From the NCBI GenBank assembly GCA_003168335.1, contig PMSM01000011.1:82590-146589 (forward strand): 64,000 nt of DNA, read 5' to 3'. The stretch comes from Blastocatellia bacterium. GTDB lineage: Bacteria > Acidobacteriota > Blastocatellia > Pyrinomonadales > Pyrinomonadaceae. Each line of letters opens with the position of its first letter. The stretch's first letter is position 1. The position numbers and the translations under genes were made by a program. Of this stretch, positions 18,513-26,393 are shown one piece after another. The notes below the pieces were generated by a model, which saw only the letters and a program-made list of their open reading frames with translations, had not been told where the DNA came from and ran no database searches.

Positions 18513-18543
18513 GTTCGTCAATGAATCGCCGGAATGAGATGTC

Positions 18544-19254
18544 ATGCAAGGCCTGACCATAGCGGTTGCCATCCTCGCGGTTCTCGGCGGTGCTTTGTGG
18601 TTTACTCAGCGGCGGCAAAAGATTAACGAGACTGCTCTGGCGCAGCTCGCGCAGTCACAAGGTTGGCAGTACCAGAAGAGTTATGAGCTATCACATTTGG
18701 GCTCGGGAAATGTTCTGCGCTATCGCTTCAGCCAGGCACACGAGGACGGCGGAGGTTGGACCCTGGATATCGAGACCGCTTCCGCAGGTGCTGGTGGAGC
18801 GCCGCTGCAAAGCACGATCTGGCGAAGCGCGGACGTGAAACTGCCTGACGAGTTGGTATTGATCGGTCCGCGCCCAAAAGACATGCCGGCAAATCTGGAT
18901 TTTGGCGGTATGTTAACCCAGGCGGCTTTACAGATGCTTTTGCGAGCGACGCTGGGAAACGACGCGCCTGATACATCTCACCTGCGTGAGGTGAAGAAGG
19001 GCAGTCCGGATTTACTCGGGCACTATCTGGTTTTCGCGACCGATGAAGCCTTACCAGGTCGTTTGTTGACTTCGGAAGTCGAGGGCGCATTGCTGGCTTT
19101 GACCCGGAGTTTGAAAGAGAAGCAGCGTCCAGCCGTTGTTTTCCGGGAGCAGGGACTGCAGGTGAAGTGCGTGGGACTGATTAGCGACCCACCCAACTTG
19201 CAACGGATCGCGGCTCTTGGCGGCGCGCTGAAAGCAGCCTGGTCGGATAACTGA
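18544..19254 (+). CDS. Unknown membrane-anchored protein within the nucleoside operon
   Basis: A 236-residue protein not recognised as a known family. One N-terminal membrane helix (about residues 4-20, followed by QRRQK) anchors a soluble domain, probably cytoplasmic by the positive-inside rule. The domain has beta-rich stretches (VLRYRFSQAHEDGGGWTLDI) and a central helix. No catalytic motif or Cys pair is visible. It lies between the ABC ATPase and the first permease; its stop is one base from the permease ATG, so translational coupling is likely. An accessory role in the transporter is an inference from position only. Confidence 0.6.
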   Translation: MQGLTIAVAILAVLGGALWFTQRRQKINETALAQLAQSQGWQYQKSYELSHLGSGNVLRYRFSQAHEDGGGWTLDIETASAGAGGAPLQSTIWRSADVKLPDELVLIGPRPKDMPANLDFGGMLTQAALQMLLRATLGNDAPDTSHLREVKKGSPDLLGHYLVFATDEALPGRLLTSEVEGALLALTRSLKEKQRPAVVFREQGLQVKCVGLISDPPNLQRIAALGGALKAAWSDN

Positions 19255-19255
19255 C

Positions 19256-20317
19256 ATGAAACTCTTACGCGAAATTCTGTTTCCGCTGCTGGCCGTGCTG
19301 GCTGCTTTTATTATCGGCGGCATCGTCGTCTTACTGATCGGTGACAGTCCGATCCAAACGTATCGCCTGCTGATCGGCAGTGCGTTTTCGTGGCCGGATG
19401 GGATCGGCTATACGCTTTTCTATGCGACGCCGCTGATCTTTACCGGGCTCGCGGTAGCGGTCGCGTTTCGCTGTGGTCTCCTGAATATCGGCGCCGAAGG
19501 TCAGCTTTACATGGGGGCGTTCGCGGCCGCCTGGATTGGAATTAAGTTCGCCGGAATGTCGGGGTGGGTTTTGTTGCCGGCTTGTTGTCTGGCGGCGATT
19601 GCAGCCGGCGCGATCTGGGGCGGAATTCCCGGAGTGTTGAAAGCGCGCTTTGGATCGCATGAAGTCATCAACACGATCATGCTCAACTTTGTAGCGATCG
19701 CCCTGGTCAGCTACTTCACGCAGTATCACTACAAGACTCCCGGCGATCCGATTTTAGAGACGACGCCGATCGGACCGGGCGCTCACATTGCGCGACTGGG
19801 AAAATTTATTCCGGGGTTGCCCGAACGCATTCCGCTTAACTTTGCTTTTATCCTGGCGATTATCGCGTGTGTGTTCGTTTACGTGCTGCTGTGGAAGACG
19901 AAGTGGGGCTATGAGATTCGCGCGACGGGTGCCAATCCAACCGCCGCGGAATACGGCGGCATCTCGATTCGCAAGCAAATTATTCTGGCGATGGCCATTT
20001 CGGGCGGACTTGCCGGCATGGTCGGAATCAACGAAGTGCTCGGCTATCGTTACCGCTACTATGATGGTTTCTCAGCGAATTATGGATTCGTAGGCATCGC
20101 CGTGGCCTTGTTGGGCCGCAACCATCCGGTCGGAGTATTTCTCGCGGCGATCTTGTTTGCGATTCTGCTGCGCGGCGGAATCTTCGTTGACGCTTACACT
20201 ATCCATGTGTCGAAGGACATCGTGGATATGTTGCAAGGTATCGTGATCATTCTCGTGGCGTTGCGACCGGATGCCATATTTGGCAGCTTGAAGAAGTTTA
20301 GCAAGGCGAAAGCTTAG
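19256..20317 (+). CDS. nupP: Nucleoside ABC transporter permease 1
   Basis: A 353-residue polytopic permease of the BPD_transp_2 family (YufP/RbsC-like), with about eight to ten hydrophobic segments. It contains FRCGLLNIGAEGQLYMG, the typical motif of this family. Cytoplasmic loops have EIRATGANPTAAEYGG and ISGGLAGMVGINEVLGY, which correspond to the ATPase-contacting EAA-like region. It forms a heterodimer with the next permease to import nucleosides delivered by the BMP lipoprotein. Confidence 0.93.
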   Translation: MKLLREILFPLLAVLAAFIIGGIVVLLIGDSPIQTYRLLIGSAFSWPDGIGYTLFYATPLIFTGLAVAVAFRCGLLNIGAEGQLYMGAFAAAWIGIKFAGMSGWVLLPACCLAAIAAGAIWGGIPGVLKARFGSHEVINTIMLNFVAIALVSYFTQYHYKTPGDPILETTPIGPGAHIARLGKFIPGLPERIPLNFAFILAIIACVFVYVLLWKTKWGYEIRATGANPTAAEYGGISIRKQIILAMAISGGLAGMVGINEVLGYRYRYYDGFSANYGFVGIAVALLGRNHPVGVFLAAILFAILLRGGIFVDAYTIHVSKDIVDMLQGIVIILVALRPDAIFGSLKKFSKAKA

Positions 20318-20369
20318 AGCGGTCTCTGAACGGTCACCTTGCTGTTCGAGCATTGAGAAGACAAACATT

Positions 20370-20433
20370 GAGTCCGCGCAGCGGACGAATGAAAATAGCC
20401 CAGCGATTCATCGCTGGGAGCGATGCGGACTGA
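20370..20433. repeat. Palindromic repeat between the two permeases
   Basis: AGTCCGC-GCAGCGGAC hairpin, then CCCAGCGATTCATCGCTGGG (perfect 8-bp arms), then ATGCGGACT, the reverse complement of the first arm. It occupies most of the 159-bp gap in the operon. Confidence 0.75.
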
Positions 20434-20476
20434 ACACGACGTTTTATTGAGGAAGCTAGTTCAGAGCAACTAATCG

Positions 20477-21586
20477 ATGCGGCAGATTCTTACCCTGGCC
20501 CTGGTGTTTTCAACCATCCGCCTGGCCACGCCTTTGGTGCTGGCGGCGCTGGGCGGTTTGTATTCTGAGAGGTCGGGAGTGATCAATATTGCTCTCGAAG
20601 GTCTGCTGCTCGCCGGAGCTTTCACGGCGGCGTCGGTAACTTATTATGCGCACAGTCCCTGGGTGGGACTTGGCGCCGCGATGATTGCCGGCGCCCTTGT
20701 CGCTTATATCCTGGCTCTGGCGTGCATTCGCTTTAGGGCCGATCAGGTCGTGACCGGCACGGGCATCAATATCCTTTTTATTGGCTTGCCCGCGGTGCTT
20801 AGCGGCGCACTCTTTCTCTCTTCCGGGTCAACGCCGCAGATTCCGAAAGAAAATCTGCTGCCGACGCTCTCCGGACTTTTGCCCGGCTTCATGCCGCACT
20901 GGCGAATTCTAACGGAAGTCTCAGTGATGTCGCTGCTCGCCCTCATCCTCGTGTTGTTTACCAGATATGTTTTGTACCGCACGCCGTTTGGTTTGCGTCT
21001 GCGGGCGGTGGGCGAGAATCCCGAAGCCGCCGATGCAGCCGGCGTCGGCGTAAATCGAATTCGTTACGTCGGCGTAGTGTTATCGGGAGCCTTGGCCGGA
21101 ATCGGCGGCGCATATCTTTCCATCGGGCAATCGTCATTGTTTACGCGGAACATGGCAGCGGGCCGCGGATTCATCGCGCTGGCGGCTTTGATCTTTGGCA
21201 AGTGGCGGCCGGTGCAGACGATGCTTGCCTGTCTGCTGTTTGGTTTCGCGGATGCGTTGACGATTCAATTGCAGGGCGTGCCGGTCTCGACGGTGTTTTT
21301 GCGGATCGCGATTGCGGTGCTGATCTTCCTCGTCATCTGGTTCATCGCGCATCAACTGTCATTTTTGAACCGAAGTCGGATCATTGAGTTGGTAAGCGCT
21401 GCGGTTGTCTCTGTAATCATGTGGCGGGTTGTCTATGCCGTCACCCGCGGGACTCAGAATGTAGAGATTCCAGTCCAATTCATTCAGATGATCCCCTACG
21501 TGGTCACGATCGTGGTACTCGCGGGCTTTATCGGCCAGTCACGCGCCCCGCGCGCCCTGGGAACTCCTTATCAAAAAGAGAGGTAA
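20477..21586 (+). CDS. nupQ: Nucleoside ABC transporter permease 2
   Basis: A 369-residue BPD_transp_2 permease, partner of the preceding one. It starts close to the membrane with a first segment and then LGGLYSERSGVINIALEGLLL, the family's conserved loop. LRAVGENPEAADAAGVGVNR matches the coupling region. The C-terminus is extended by two hydrophobic segments (about 290-355) relative to short members. Spaced 159 bp from permease 1 by a palindromic repeat, but clearly the same operon. Confidence 0.93.
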   Translation: MRQILTLALVFSTIRLATPLVLAALGGLYSERSGVINIALEGLLLAGAFTAASVTYYAHSPWVGLGAAMIAGALVAYILALACIRFRADQVVTGTGINILFIGLPAVLSGALFLSSGSTPQIPKENLLPTLSGLLPGFMPHWRILTEVSVMSLLALILVLFTRYVLYRTPFGLRLRAVGENPEAADAAGVGVNRIRYVGVVLSGALAGIGGAYLSIGQSSLFTRNMAAGRGFIALAALIFGKWRPVQTMLACLLFGFADALTIQLQGVPVSTVFLRIAIAVLIFLVIWFIAHQLSFLNRSRIIELVSAAVVSVIMWRVVYAVTRGTQNVEIPVQFIQMIPYVVTIVVLAGFIGQSRAPRALGTPYQKER

Positions 21587-21587
21587 G

Positions 21588-21644
21588 TAGCACAGACTTC
21601 AGTCTGTGGATTTGTCCGCTGGGAACGCAGACTGAAGTCTACGC
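21588..21644. repeat. Small palindromic repeat before punA
   Basis: CACAGACTTCAGTCTGTG is a near-perfect palindrome, and GCAGACTGAAGTCTACGC repeats it. It starts directly after the permease 2 stop. Confidence 0.7.
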
Positions 21645-21706
21645 CACGGTGGATGACATCGGGCGAGCTTTACTGTTGTAATGTCTTCAGCGAAAATCCA
21701 AATGTC

Positions 21707-22543
21707 ATGAGACCTAACTCTTCGACGCTTTACGAGCGCGCTCAGGAAGGCGCGCGTCTGATTCGCACGCGCACCAGCGCTGACCTGCCAGTCGCGATCG
21801 TTCTGGGCAGCGGCCTCGGCGCTTTCGCCGAGGATCTTACCGGTGCCATCGAGATTCCGTACGACGAGATTCCCGGGTTTGCGCGCGCCACCGTCGAAGG
21901 TCACGCGGGACGTCTGGTGATTGGCAAGGCCGGCGAGATAACGATCGCGGCGATGCAGGGTCGCTTTCATTTCTACGAAGGATATTCGCTCGAGGAAGTC
22001 ACGTTTCCGGTGCGGGTGCTGAAACTGCTCGGCGTGCGCACGCTGGTGCTGACCAATGCCGCGGGTACGCTGAACATAGAATACACGCCCGGATCTTTGA
22101 TGGTGATCAGCGATCATCTGAATCTGCTCGGCGATCATCCGTTGCGAGGAGCAAACGACGAGCGCTTTGGCCCGCGCTTTCCCGATCTGACTTCGGTGTA
22201 CGCGCAGCGACTGCAGGACATTGTGATTGACGAAGCCAACGCGCTGGGACTCGAAGTGCGGCGCGGAATCTACGCGGCCCTTTCCGGGCCGAGTTACGAA
22301 ACTCCGGCTGAGATACATATGGTCCGCACGCTCGGAGCGGACGTGGTCGGGATGAGCACGGTACCGGAAGCGATCGTCGCGCGGCACATGGATATGCAGG
22401 TCGCGGGTATTTCCTGCATCACTAACCTGGCGGCGGGCGTCTCAGATCAGCCCATCGATCACAGTCAGGTAATGGCGATCGGCGAGCGCGTGCGCGGGTC
22501 GTTCACCGCACTCTTGAAGCGGGTTATCCCGAGAATCGCATAA
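21707..22543 (+). CDS. punA: Purine nucleoside phosphorylase
   Basis: A 278-residue PNP of the trimeric class that cleaves inosine and guanosine to base and ribose 1-phosphate. Motifs: VLGSGLGAFAEDL and EGHAGRLVIGK for phosphate binding, QGRFHFYEGY, TNAAGTLN, SGPSYETPAEI with the purine-binding Glu, MSTVPEAIVARH, and ISCITNLAAGVS. The frame is open to ATG 21653, but the extra 18 residues are not family-like; ATG 21707 gives the standard length. No clear ribosome site supports either start. It continues the nucleoside block and would use nucleosides imported by the ABC system. Confidence 0.92.
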   Translation: MRPNSSTLYERAQEGARLIRTRTSADLPVAIVLGSGLGAFAEDLTGAIEIPYDEIPGFARATVEGHAGRLVIGKAGEITIAAMQGRFHFYEGYSLEEVTFPVRVLKLLGVRTLVLTNAAGTLNIEYTPGSLMVISDHLNLLGDHPLRGANDERFGPRFPDLTSVYAQRLQDIVIDEANALGLEVRRGIYAALSGPSYETPAEIHMVRTLGADVVGMSTVPEAIVARHMDMQVAGISCITNLAAGVSDQPIDHSQVMAIGERVRGSFTALLKRVIPRIA

Positions 22544-22582
22544 CCGGTCGGCGGTCATTAGTAAGTAGACAGTGTTTACGTG

Positions 22583-22690
22583 CTGAACTTTGTGCTTAGT
22601 GCTTCGTACTTGGATCTGTGTTCGAGGTTGCGTGGTCCCGCGGAGCCTGGTAAGAAGTCAAAGCACAAAGCACTAAGGACAAAGTTCACG
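22583..22690. repeat. AT-rich long imperfect hairpin upstream of udk
   Basis: Left arm GAACTTTGTGCTTAGTGCTT; right arm AAGCACTAAGGACAAAGTTC, nearly its reverse complement, with ATCTGTG and GC-rich sequence in the loop. Same style as the hairpin before ispF. Confidence 0.75.
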
Positions 22691-22728
22691 ATGACGCTCA
22701 ACTAATAACTAACAACTAAGAATCAACT

Positions 22729-23364
22729 ATGATCATTGGTATCTGCGGCGGCACCGGTTCAGGAAAAACGACAATCGCGAATCGAATTCTCGCATCGGTC
22801 AGCGCCGACGAAGTTGTCTTCATCCAGCAGGATCTTTACTATCGGAATCTGAAAGACATGCCGCTTGACTATCGGAACGCGGCCAATTTCGATCATCCTG
22901 ACGCGCTCGACAACGACCTGCTGGTTAATCATCTTAAGAAGCTGAACGCGGGCGAGCCGGTTGAGCTTCCGATCTATGATTTCCGCACCCACACGCGATT
23001 GCCCGACACTACTCCGATTCAGGCGAAACCGATCGTGATCGTGGAAGGCATCCTGATTTTTGCTGAGCCGCGCGTGCTTGAGCAGATGGACATCAAAGTG
23101 TTTGTGGACACGCCGGACGACATTCGCTTCATTCGTCGCTTGAACCGCGACATCGCCGAGCGCGGCCGCACGCTTGATTCAGTTGTTGAGCAATACCTCG
23201 CATCGGTGCGGCCGATGCACAATCAATTCGTCGAGCCGTCAAAGCGGCATGCGGACGTTATTATTCCCGAGGGCGGTCATAATCTTGTGAGCATTGATCT
23301 GATCAGCGGAAAGATTCGCGAGAAACTGGCCAGCGCTTTAGATTCAGTTGGAGGCCAGAGTTGA
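22729..23364 (+). CDS. udk: Uridine kinase
   Basis: A 211-residue P-loop kinase that phosphorylates uridine and cytidine to UMP and CMP. It starts IIGICGGTGSGKTTIANRIL (Walker A) and then has QQDLYYRNLKDMP and NFDHPDALD, the nucleoside-binding segments of this family. VIVEGILIFAEPRV and FVDTPDDIRFIRRLNRDIAERGR (lid) follow. Length is normal. Its TGA stop overlaps the TTG start of the cytidine deaminase gene. Confidence 0.96.
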   Translation: MIIGICGGTGSGKTTIANRILASVSADEVVFIQQDLYYRNLKDMPLDYRNAANFDHPDALDNDLLVNHLKKLNAGEPVELPIYDFRTHTRLPDTTPIQAKPIVIVEGILIFAEPRVLEQMDIKVFVDTPDDIRFIRRLNRDIAERGRTLDSVVEQYLASVRPMHNQFVEPSKRHADVIIPEGGHNLVSIDLISGKIREKLASALDSVGGQS

Positions 23365-23774
23365 ACGAATCAGACAATCAATTAATTGAAGCAGCGACCG
23401 CCGCGCGCGTGCGATCGCTGGCTCCCTTTTCAAACTTTATGGTGGGTGCGGCGTTGCAGACGAAAGCCGGCAAGGTCTTCACCGGCTGCAACGTCGAGAG
23501 CGCCAGTTATGGCCTGACGGTTTGCGCTGAACGCGTGGCGATCTGGAAGGCGTTGTCCGAGGGTGAGCGAGACTTTACCAATCTGGTCATAGTCGCGGAC
23601 ACCGAAACATTGACGCCGCCGTGCGGCACTTGCCGGCAGATTATCTGGGAATTCGCCAAACACGCGACGATTGTGTTAGCCAACCTGCATGGCCAGAAAG
23701 AAGAAGTGTTGATCGAGGACCTGTTGCCAAGGGCGTTTGATGCCAGGTTTTTGAAAGAGGCGAGTCGGTCGTGA
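23361..23774 (+). CDS. cdd: Cytidine deaminase
   Basis: A 137-residue zinc enzyme that deaminates cytidine and deoxycytidine. The first zinc Cys and the proton-shuttle Glu are in TVCAERVAIWKAL; the other two Cys are in TPPCGTCRQIIWEF. The nucleoside-binding TGCNVESASYGL is present. The start is TTG within a 4-bp overlap (TTGA) with the udk stop, indicating translational coupling. Together with udk and pdp it channels imported pyrimidine nucleosides. Confidence 0.94.
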   Translation: MNESDNQLIEAATAARVRSLAPFSNFMVGAALQTKAGKVFTGCNVESASYGLTVCAERVAIWKALSEGERDFTNLVIVADTETLTPPCGTCRQIIWEFAKHATIVLANLHGQKEEVLIEDLLPRAFDARFLKEASRS

Positions 23775-23894
23775 TGGTGGCCTCAGCCTGGCTTTCGGGG
23801 GAATGATAAAAACCCCGGAAGCATTTTGAAGAGAGTCCATGGTTGAAAAGTTCAATGAGCCCGTTTTGGCGGGCGGCAGAAATATTTCGTACGT

Positions 23895-24010
23895 TGACCA
23901 AGATCTCTTTCGCCCCTTACGGGGCTCTCTGAAGTCTCTTTTCTGTGTTTACCCCGGGCTTACGCCCGGGACTATTAATATGCCGTCCGCTGACGCGGAC
24001 TCATTGAACG
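23895..24010 (+). repeat. Palindromic repeat family C, copy 2
   Basis: TTTCGCCCCTTACGGGGCTC hairpin, then CCCCGGGCTTACGCCCGGG hairpin, then TATTAATATGCCGTCCGCTG and ACGCGGACTCATTGA. It is clearly the same family as 1690-1800. It fills the gap between cdd and the amidohydrolase gene. Confidence 0.8.
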
Positions 24011-24047
24011 TTTTAAGACACCTGGATTCTACTTTATGAGGATGATC

Positions 24048-25463
24048 ATGAAACGGGCCATTACCACGCTGTTAGTGTTAACGATCTTGGGTGCGTCGAC
24101 AACCATGGCGCAGAAAAGGAAGACCATCGTGGACCTTATCATCAGAGGCGGAACCGTGGTAACGATGGATGGATCGCGCCGGGTGATTGAAAACGGCGGC
24201 GTGGCGATTAAGAGCGGTCGCATCGTGGCTGTTTCGAAATCGGCCGAGATCGACCGGGATTATGCAGCGCGCGAGATAGTCAACGCCACCGGCAAGGTAA
24301 TCATCCCCGGTCTAATCAATGGCCACACGCACGTTCCCATGACGCTGTTTCGCGGGTTGGCAGACGATCTTGATCTGCAGGAGTGGCTCACCAAATATAT
24401 TTTCCCGGCCGAAGCCAAGAACGTAACTGAAGAATTTGTGCGCGTCGGAACGCGCCTCGGTCTCGCAGAGATGATCCGCAGCGGCACCACGACCTACTGC
24501 GACATGTATTACTTCGAAGATGCGATTGCCGACGAGACTTACAAAGCCGGCATGCGCGGCGTGCTGGGCGAGACCGTGATCGATTTTCCGGTCCCCGACA
24601 ACAAGACCAACGCCGAGGCGATGGCCTACGCAGAACGCTTTGTTAAGAAGTGGAATGGCAATGCGCTGATTGTGCCGGCAATTGCTCCGCACGCGCCGTA
24701 CACCGTGTCCGAAGAACACCTGAAGGCAATTCGCGCATTCTCGGATCGCACCGGCGCCCCAATAGTCACTCATATCTCTGAAACCAAACGCGAAGTTGAC
24801 GACAGCATCAATGCGAAAGGCGCGAGCCCGATCGACTATCTTAATCGGATTGGCTTTCTGAACAATCGCGTCATTGCTGCGCACGTTGTTTGGCCTAGCG
24901 CCGAAGAACTGGGACTGCTGAAGAAACTCGGCGTCGGGATCGTTCACAATCCCCAGTCGAATATGAAACTGGCTTCCGGGGTTGCGCCCGTGCCGGAAAT
25001 GTTGAAAGAAGATCTGCCTGTGGGTCTGGGCACTGACGGAGCAGCTTCGAACAATGATTTAAACCTGTGGGAAGAGATGGACACCGCCGCGAAGCTGCAC
25101 AAGTTGATCAGCCGTGATCCGAAGGTTGTTTCCGCCGCCGAAGCTTTCGAGATGGCTACGATTCGGGGCGCGCGCGCGCTGCACCTGGAAAAGGAAATCG
25201 GATCGATTGAGAAAGGGAAGCGCGCCGATCTGGTCATAGTCGACCTTGATGACCTGAATCAGACTCCTTACTACAACATCTATTCTGATTTGGTTTACGC
25301 CACCAAAGCCGCGGACGTGCGCACCGTAATCATCGAAGGACGCGTCATCATGCGCGACCGCAGGTTGCTGACGCTGAACGAAGCCACAATCAAAGCCGAC
25401 GCGCGGCGCTATCGCGAACGAATCGTGCGCAGCCTCGGCTCGCAGACGGTGCCGGAAGACTAA
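24048..25463 (+). CDS. Exported MtaD-like amidohydrolase (adenosine-type deaminase family)
   Basis: About 471 residues. A signal peptide (about 1-22, ending TTMAQ) precedes a full TRZ/ATZ-type amidohydrolase. Metal ligands and signature are in PGLINGHTHVPMTLFRGLAD (HxH). Others lie in APHAPYTVSEEHL, VTHISETKREVDD, AAHVVWP and LGTDGAASNNDLNLWEEM. It most resembles 5'-methylthioadenosine/S-adenosylhomocysteine deaminases and related nucleoside deaminases, which normally lack signal peptides. Export would place it in the periplasm beside the BMP nucleoside importer. ATG 24048 is preferred (GAGG 6 bases before); in-frame ATGs at 24036 and 24042 exist. The substrate is inferred. Confidence 0.85.
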   Translation: MKRAITTLLVLTILGASTTMAQKRKTIVDLIIRGGTVVTMDGSRRVIENGGVAIKSGRIVAVSKSAEIDRDYAAREIVNATGKVIIPGLINGHTHVPMTLFRGLADDLDLQEWLTKYIFPAEAKNVTEEFVRVGTRLGLAEMIRSGTTTYCDMYYFEDAIADETYKAGMRGVLGETVIDFPVPDNKTNAEAMAYAERFVKKWNGNALIVPAIAPHAPYTVSEEHLKAIRAFSDRTGAPIVTHISETKREVDDSINAKGASPIDYLNRIGFLNNRVIAAHVVWPSAEELGLLKKLGVGIVHNPQSNMKLASGVAPVPEMLKEDLPVGLGTDGAASNNDLNLWEEMDTAAKLHKLISRDPKVVSAAEAFEMATIRGARALHLEKEIGSIEKGKRADLVIVDLDDLNQTPYYNIYSDLVYATKAADVRTVIIEGRVIMRDRRLLTLNEATIKADARRYRERIVRSLGSQTVPED

Positions 25464-25528
25464 GATTCGATCCTCGTCTCATGAAAGAAGGTTCAAGTGA
25501 CGAGGGTGCTGTTGATAACGGAACTGCA

Positions 25529-25599
25529 ATCCACGAACTCACACGAAATAGCTCGAACCAAAGCCTGTGTTTCGCGTTGTTTCGGGTGAGTTCGTGGAT
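25529..25599. repeat. Inverted repeat family G, copy 1
   Basis: ATCCACGAACTCACACGAAA at 25529 and TTTCGGGTGAGTTCGTGGAT at 25580 are inverted with one mismatch. It lies between convergent genes and could serve as a bidirectional terminator stem, though no T-tract is clear. Related copy at 54803-54864. Confidence 0.75.
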
Positions 25600-25637
25600 C
25601 TCTTTCGCCAGCGGCGCTAAGATATTGACCCTAACCG

Positions 25638-26393
25638 CTACTTCTTCCATCTCTCAGCCATGAGCAACTGATCGCGATCGATTTCCTTCAGCGTTAGTTT
25701 TCCTCCCGGCGGGATTCTGCCCTGGTTCCACAGGTAGTCGCTCAGCAAGCGTTCGGCCGCGAAAGCCCAGAAAGAGTTGTTAGTCGCGAGCCGCCGCTTG
25801 GTGATGCGCTCGACATAGCCAACAGCATCAACATCAATCTTGACTGTCACTTGAGATCGCTTGCGATCGGGCGCTTGGACGATAAAGGCATGTTCGTCCG
25901 GCTGAGTCCTAATCGCATCAGCGGACGTAGGACGAAGGATCTCAAAGCCATTGAGAGTTACGGTTTCAATCTGCGGACGTTCCTTAGGGGTCTCAATCTC
26001 GCCTGGGGGTTCGGGCGGGCGCTTCGCGGACTTTTGCAGCGCTGCAGCGACCGCACCACGCAGTATCTCCGGCGTCATGGGTTTGCGCACAAAGTCCGTG
26101 GCGCCGATCTTCATAGCGTCCACTGCCAGCTCGACGGAAGCGTACGCCGTGACCATGATCACGCGCGCGGCGGCATTGCGTTTATTAAGCAGACCAAGCG
26201 CTTCCAGACCGTCCATGCCTGGCATGCGTTGGTCCAGGAGCACGACGTCCCAACTTGAACCATCGGCATAGAGGTCGAGGCCCTGCGGGCCATTGGCGGC
26301 TTCGCCAACTTCGTACCCGGCGACTTCCAATGTCAGGCGCATCATCCGCCGTATATTCTCTTCATCGTCGACTATCAGTACGCGTCTCTTCAT
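25638..26393 (-). CDS. Response regulator with unrecognised output domain (RR-B)
   Basis: A 251-residue protein. The N-terminal receiver (about 1-120) is complete: acidic pair in VDDEENIRRMM, phospho-acceptor Asp in VVLLDQRMPGMDG, Thr in MVTAYAS, Lys in FVRKPMTPE. A Pro-rich linker leads to a C-terminal domain of about 110 residues. Its end, SFWAFAAERLLSDYLWNQG then IPPGGKLTL, is shared with the neighbouring regulator. There is no helix-turn-helix, AAA+, GGDEF or other known output motif. It overlaps the upstream regulator by 4 bp and so is translationally coupled to it. Confidence 0.85.
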   Translation of the reverse strand: MKRRVLIVDDEENIRRMMRLTLEVAGYEVGEAANGPQGLDLYADGSSWDVVLLDQRMPGMDGLEALGLLNKRNAAARVIMVTAYASVELAVDAMKIGATDFVRKPMTPEILRGAVAAALQKSAKRPPEPPGEIETPKERPQIETVTLNGFEILRPTSADAIRTQPDEHAFIVQAPDRKRSQVTVKIDVDAVGYVERITKRRLATNNSFWAFAAERLLSDYLWNQGRIPPGGKLTLKEIDRDQLLMAERWKK

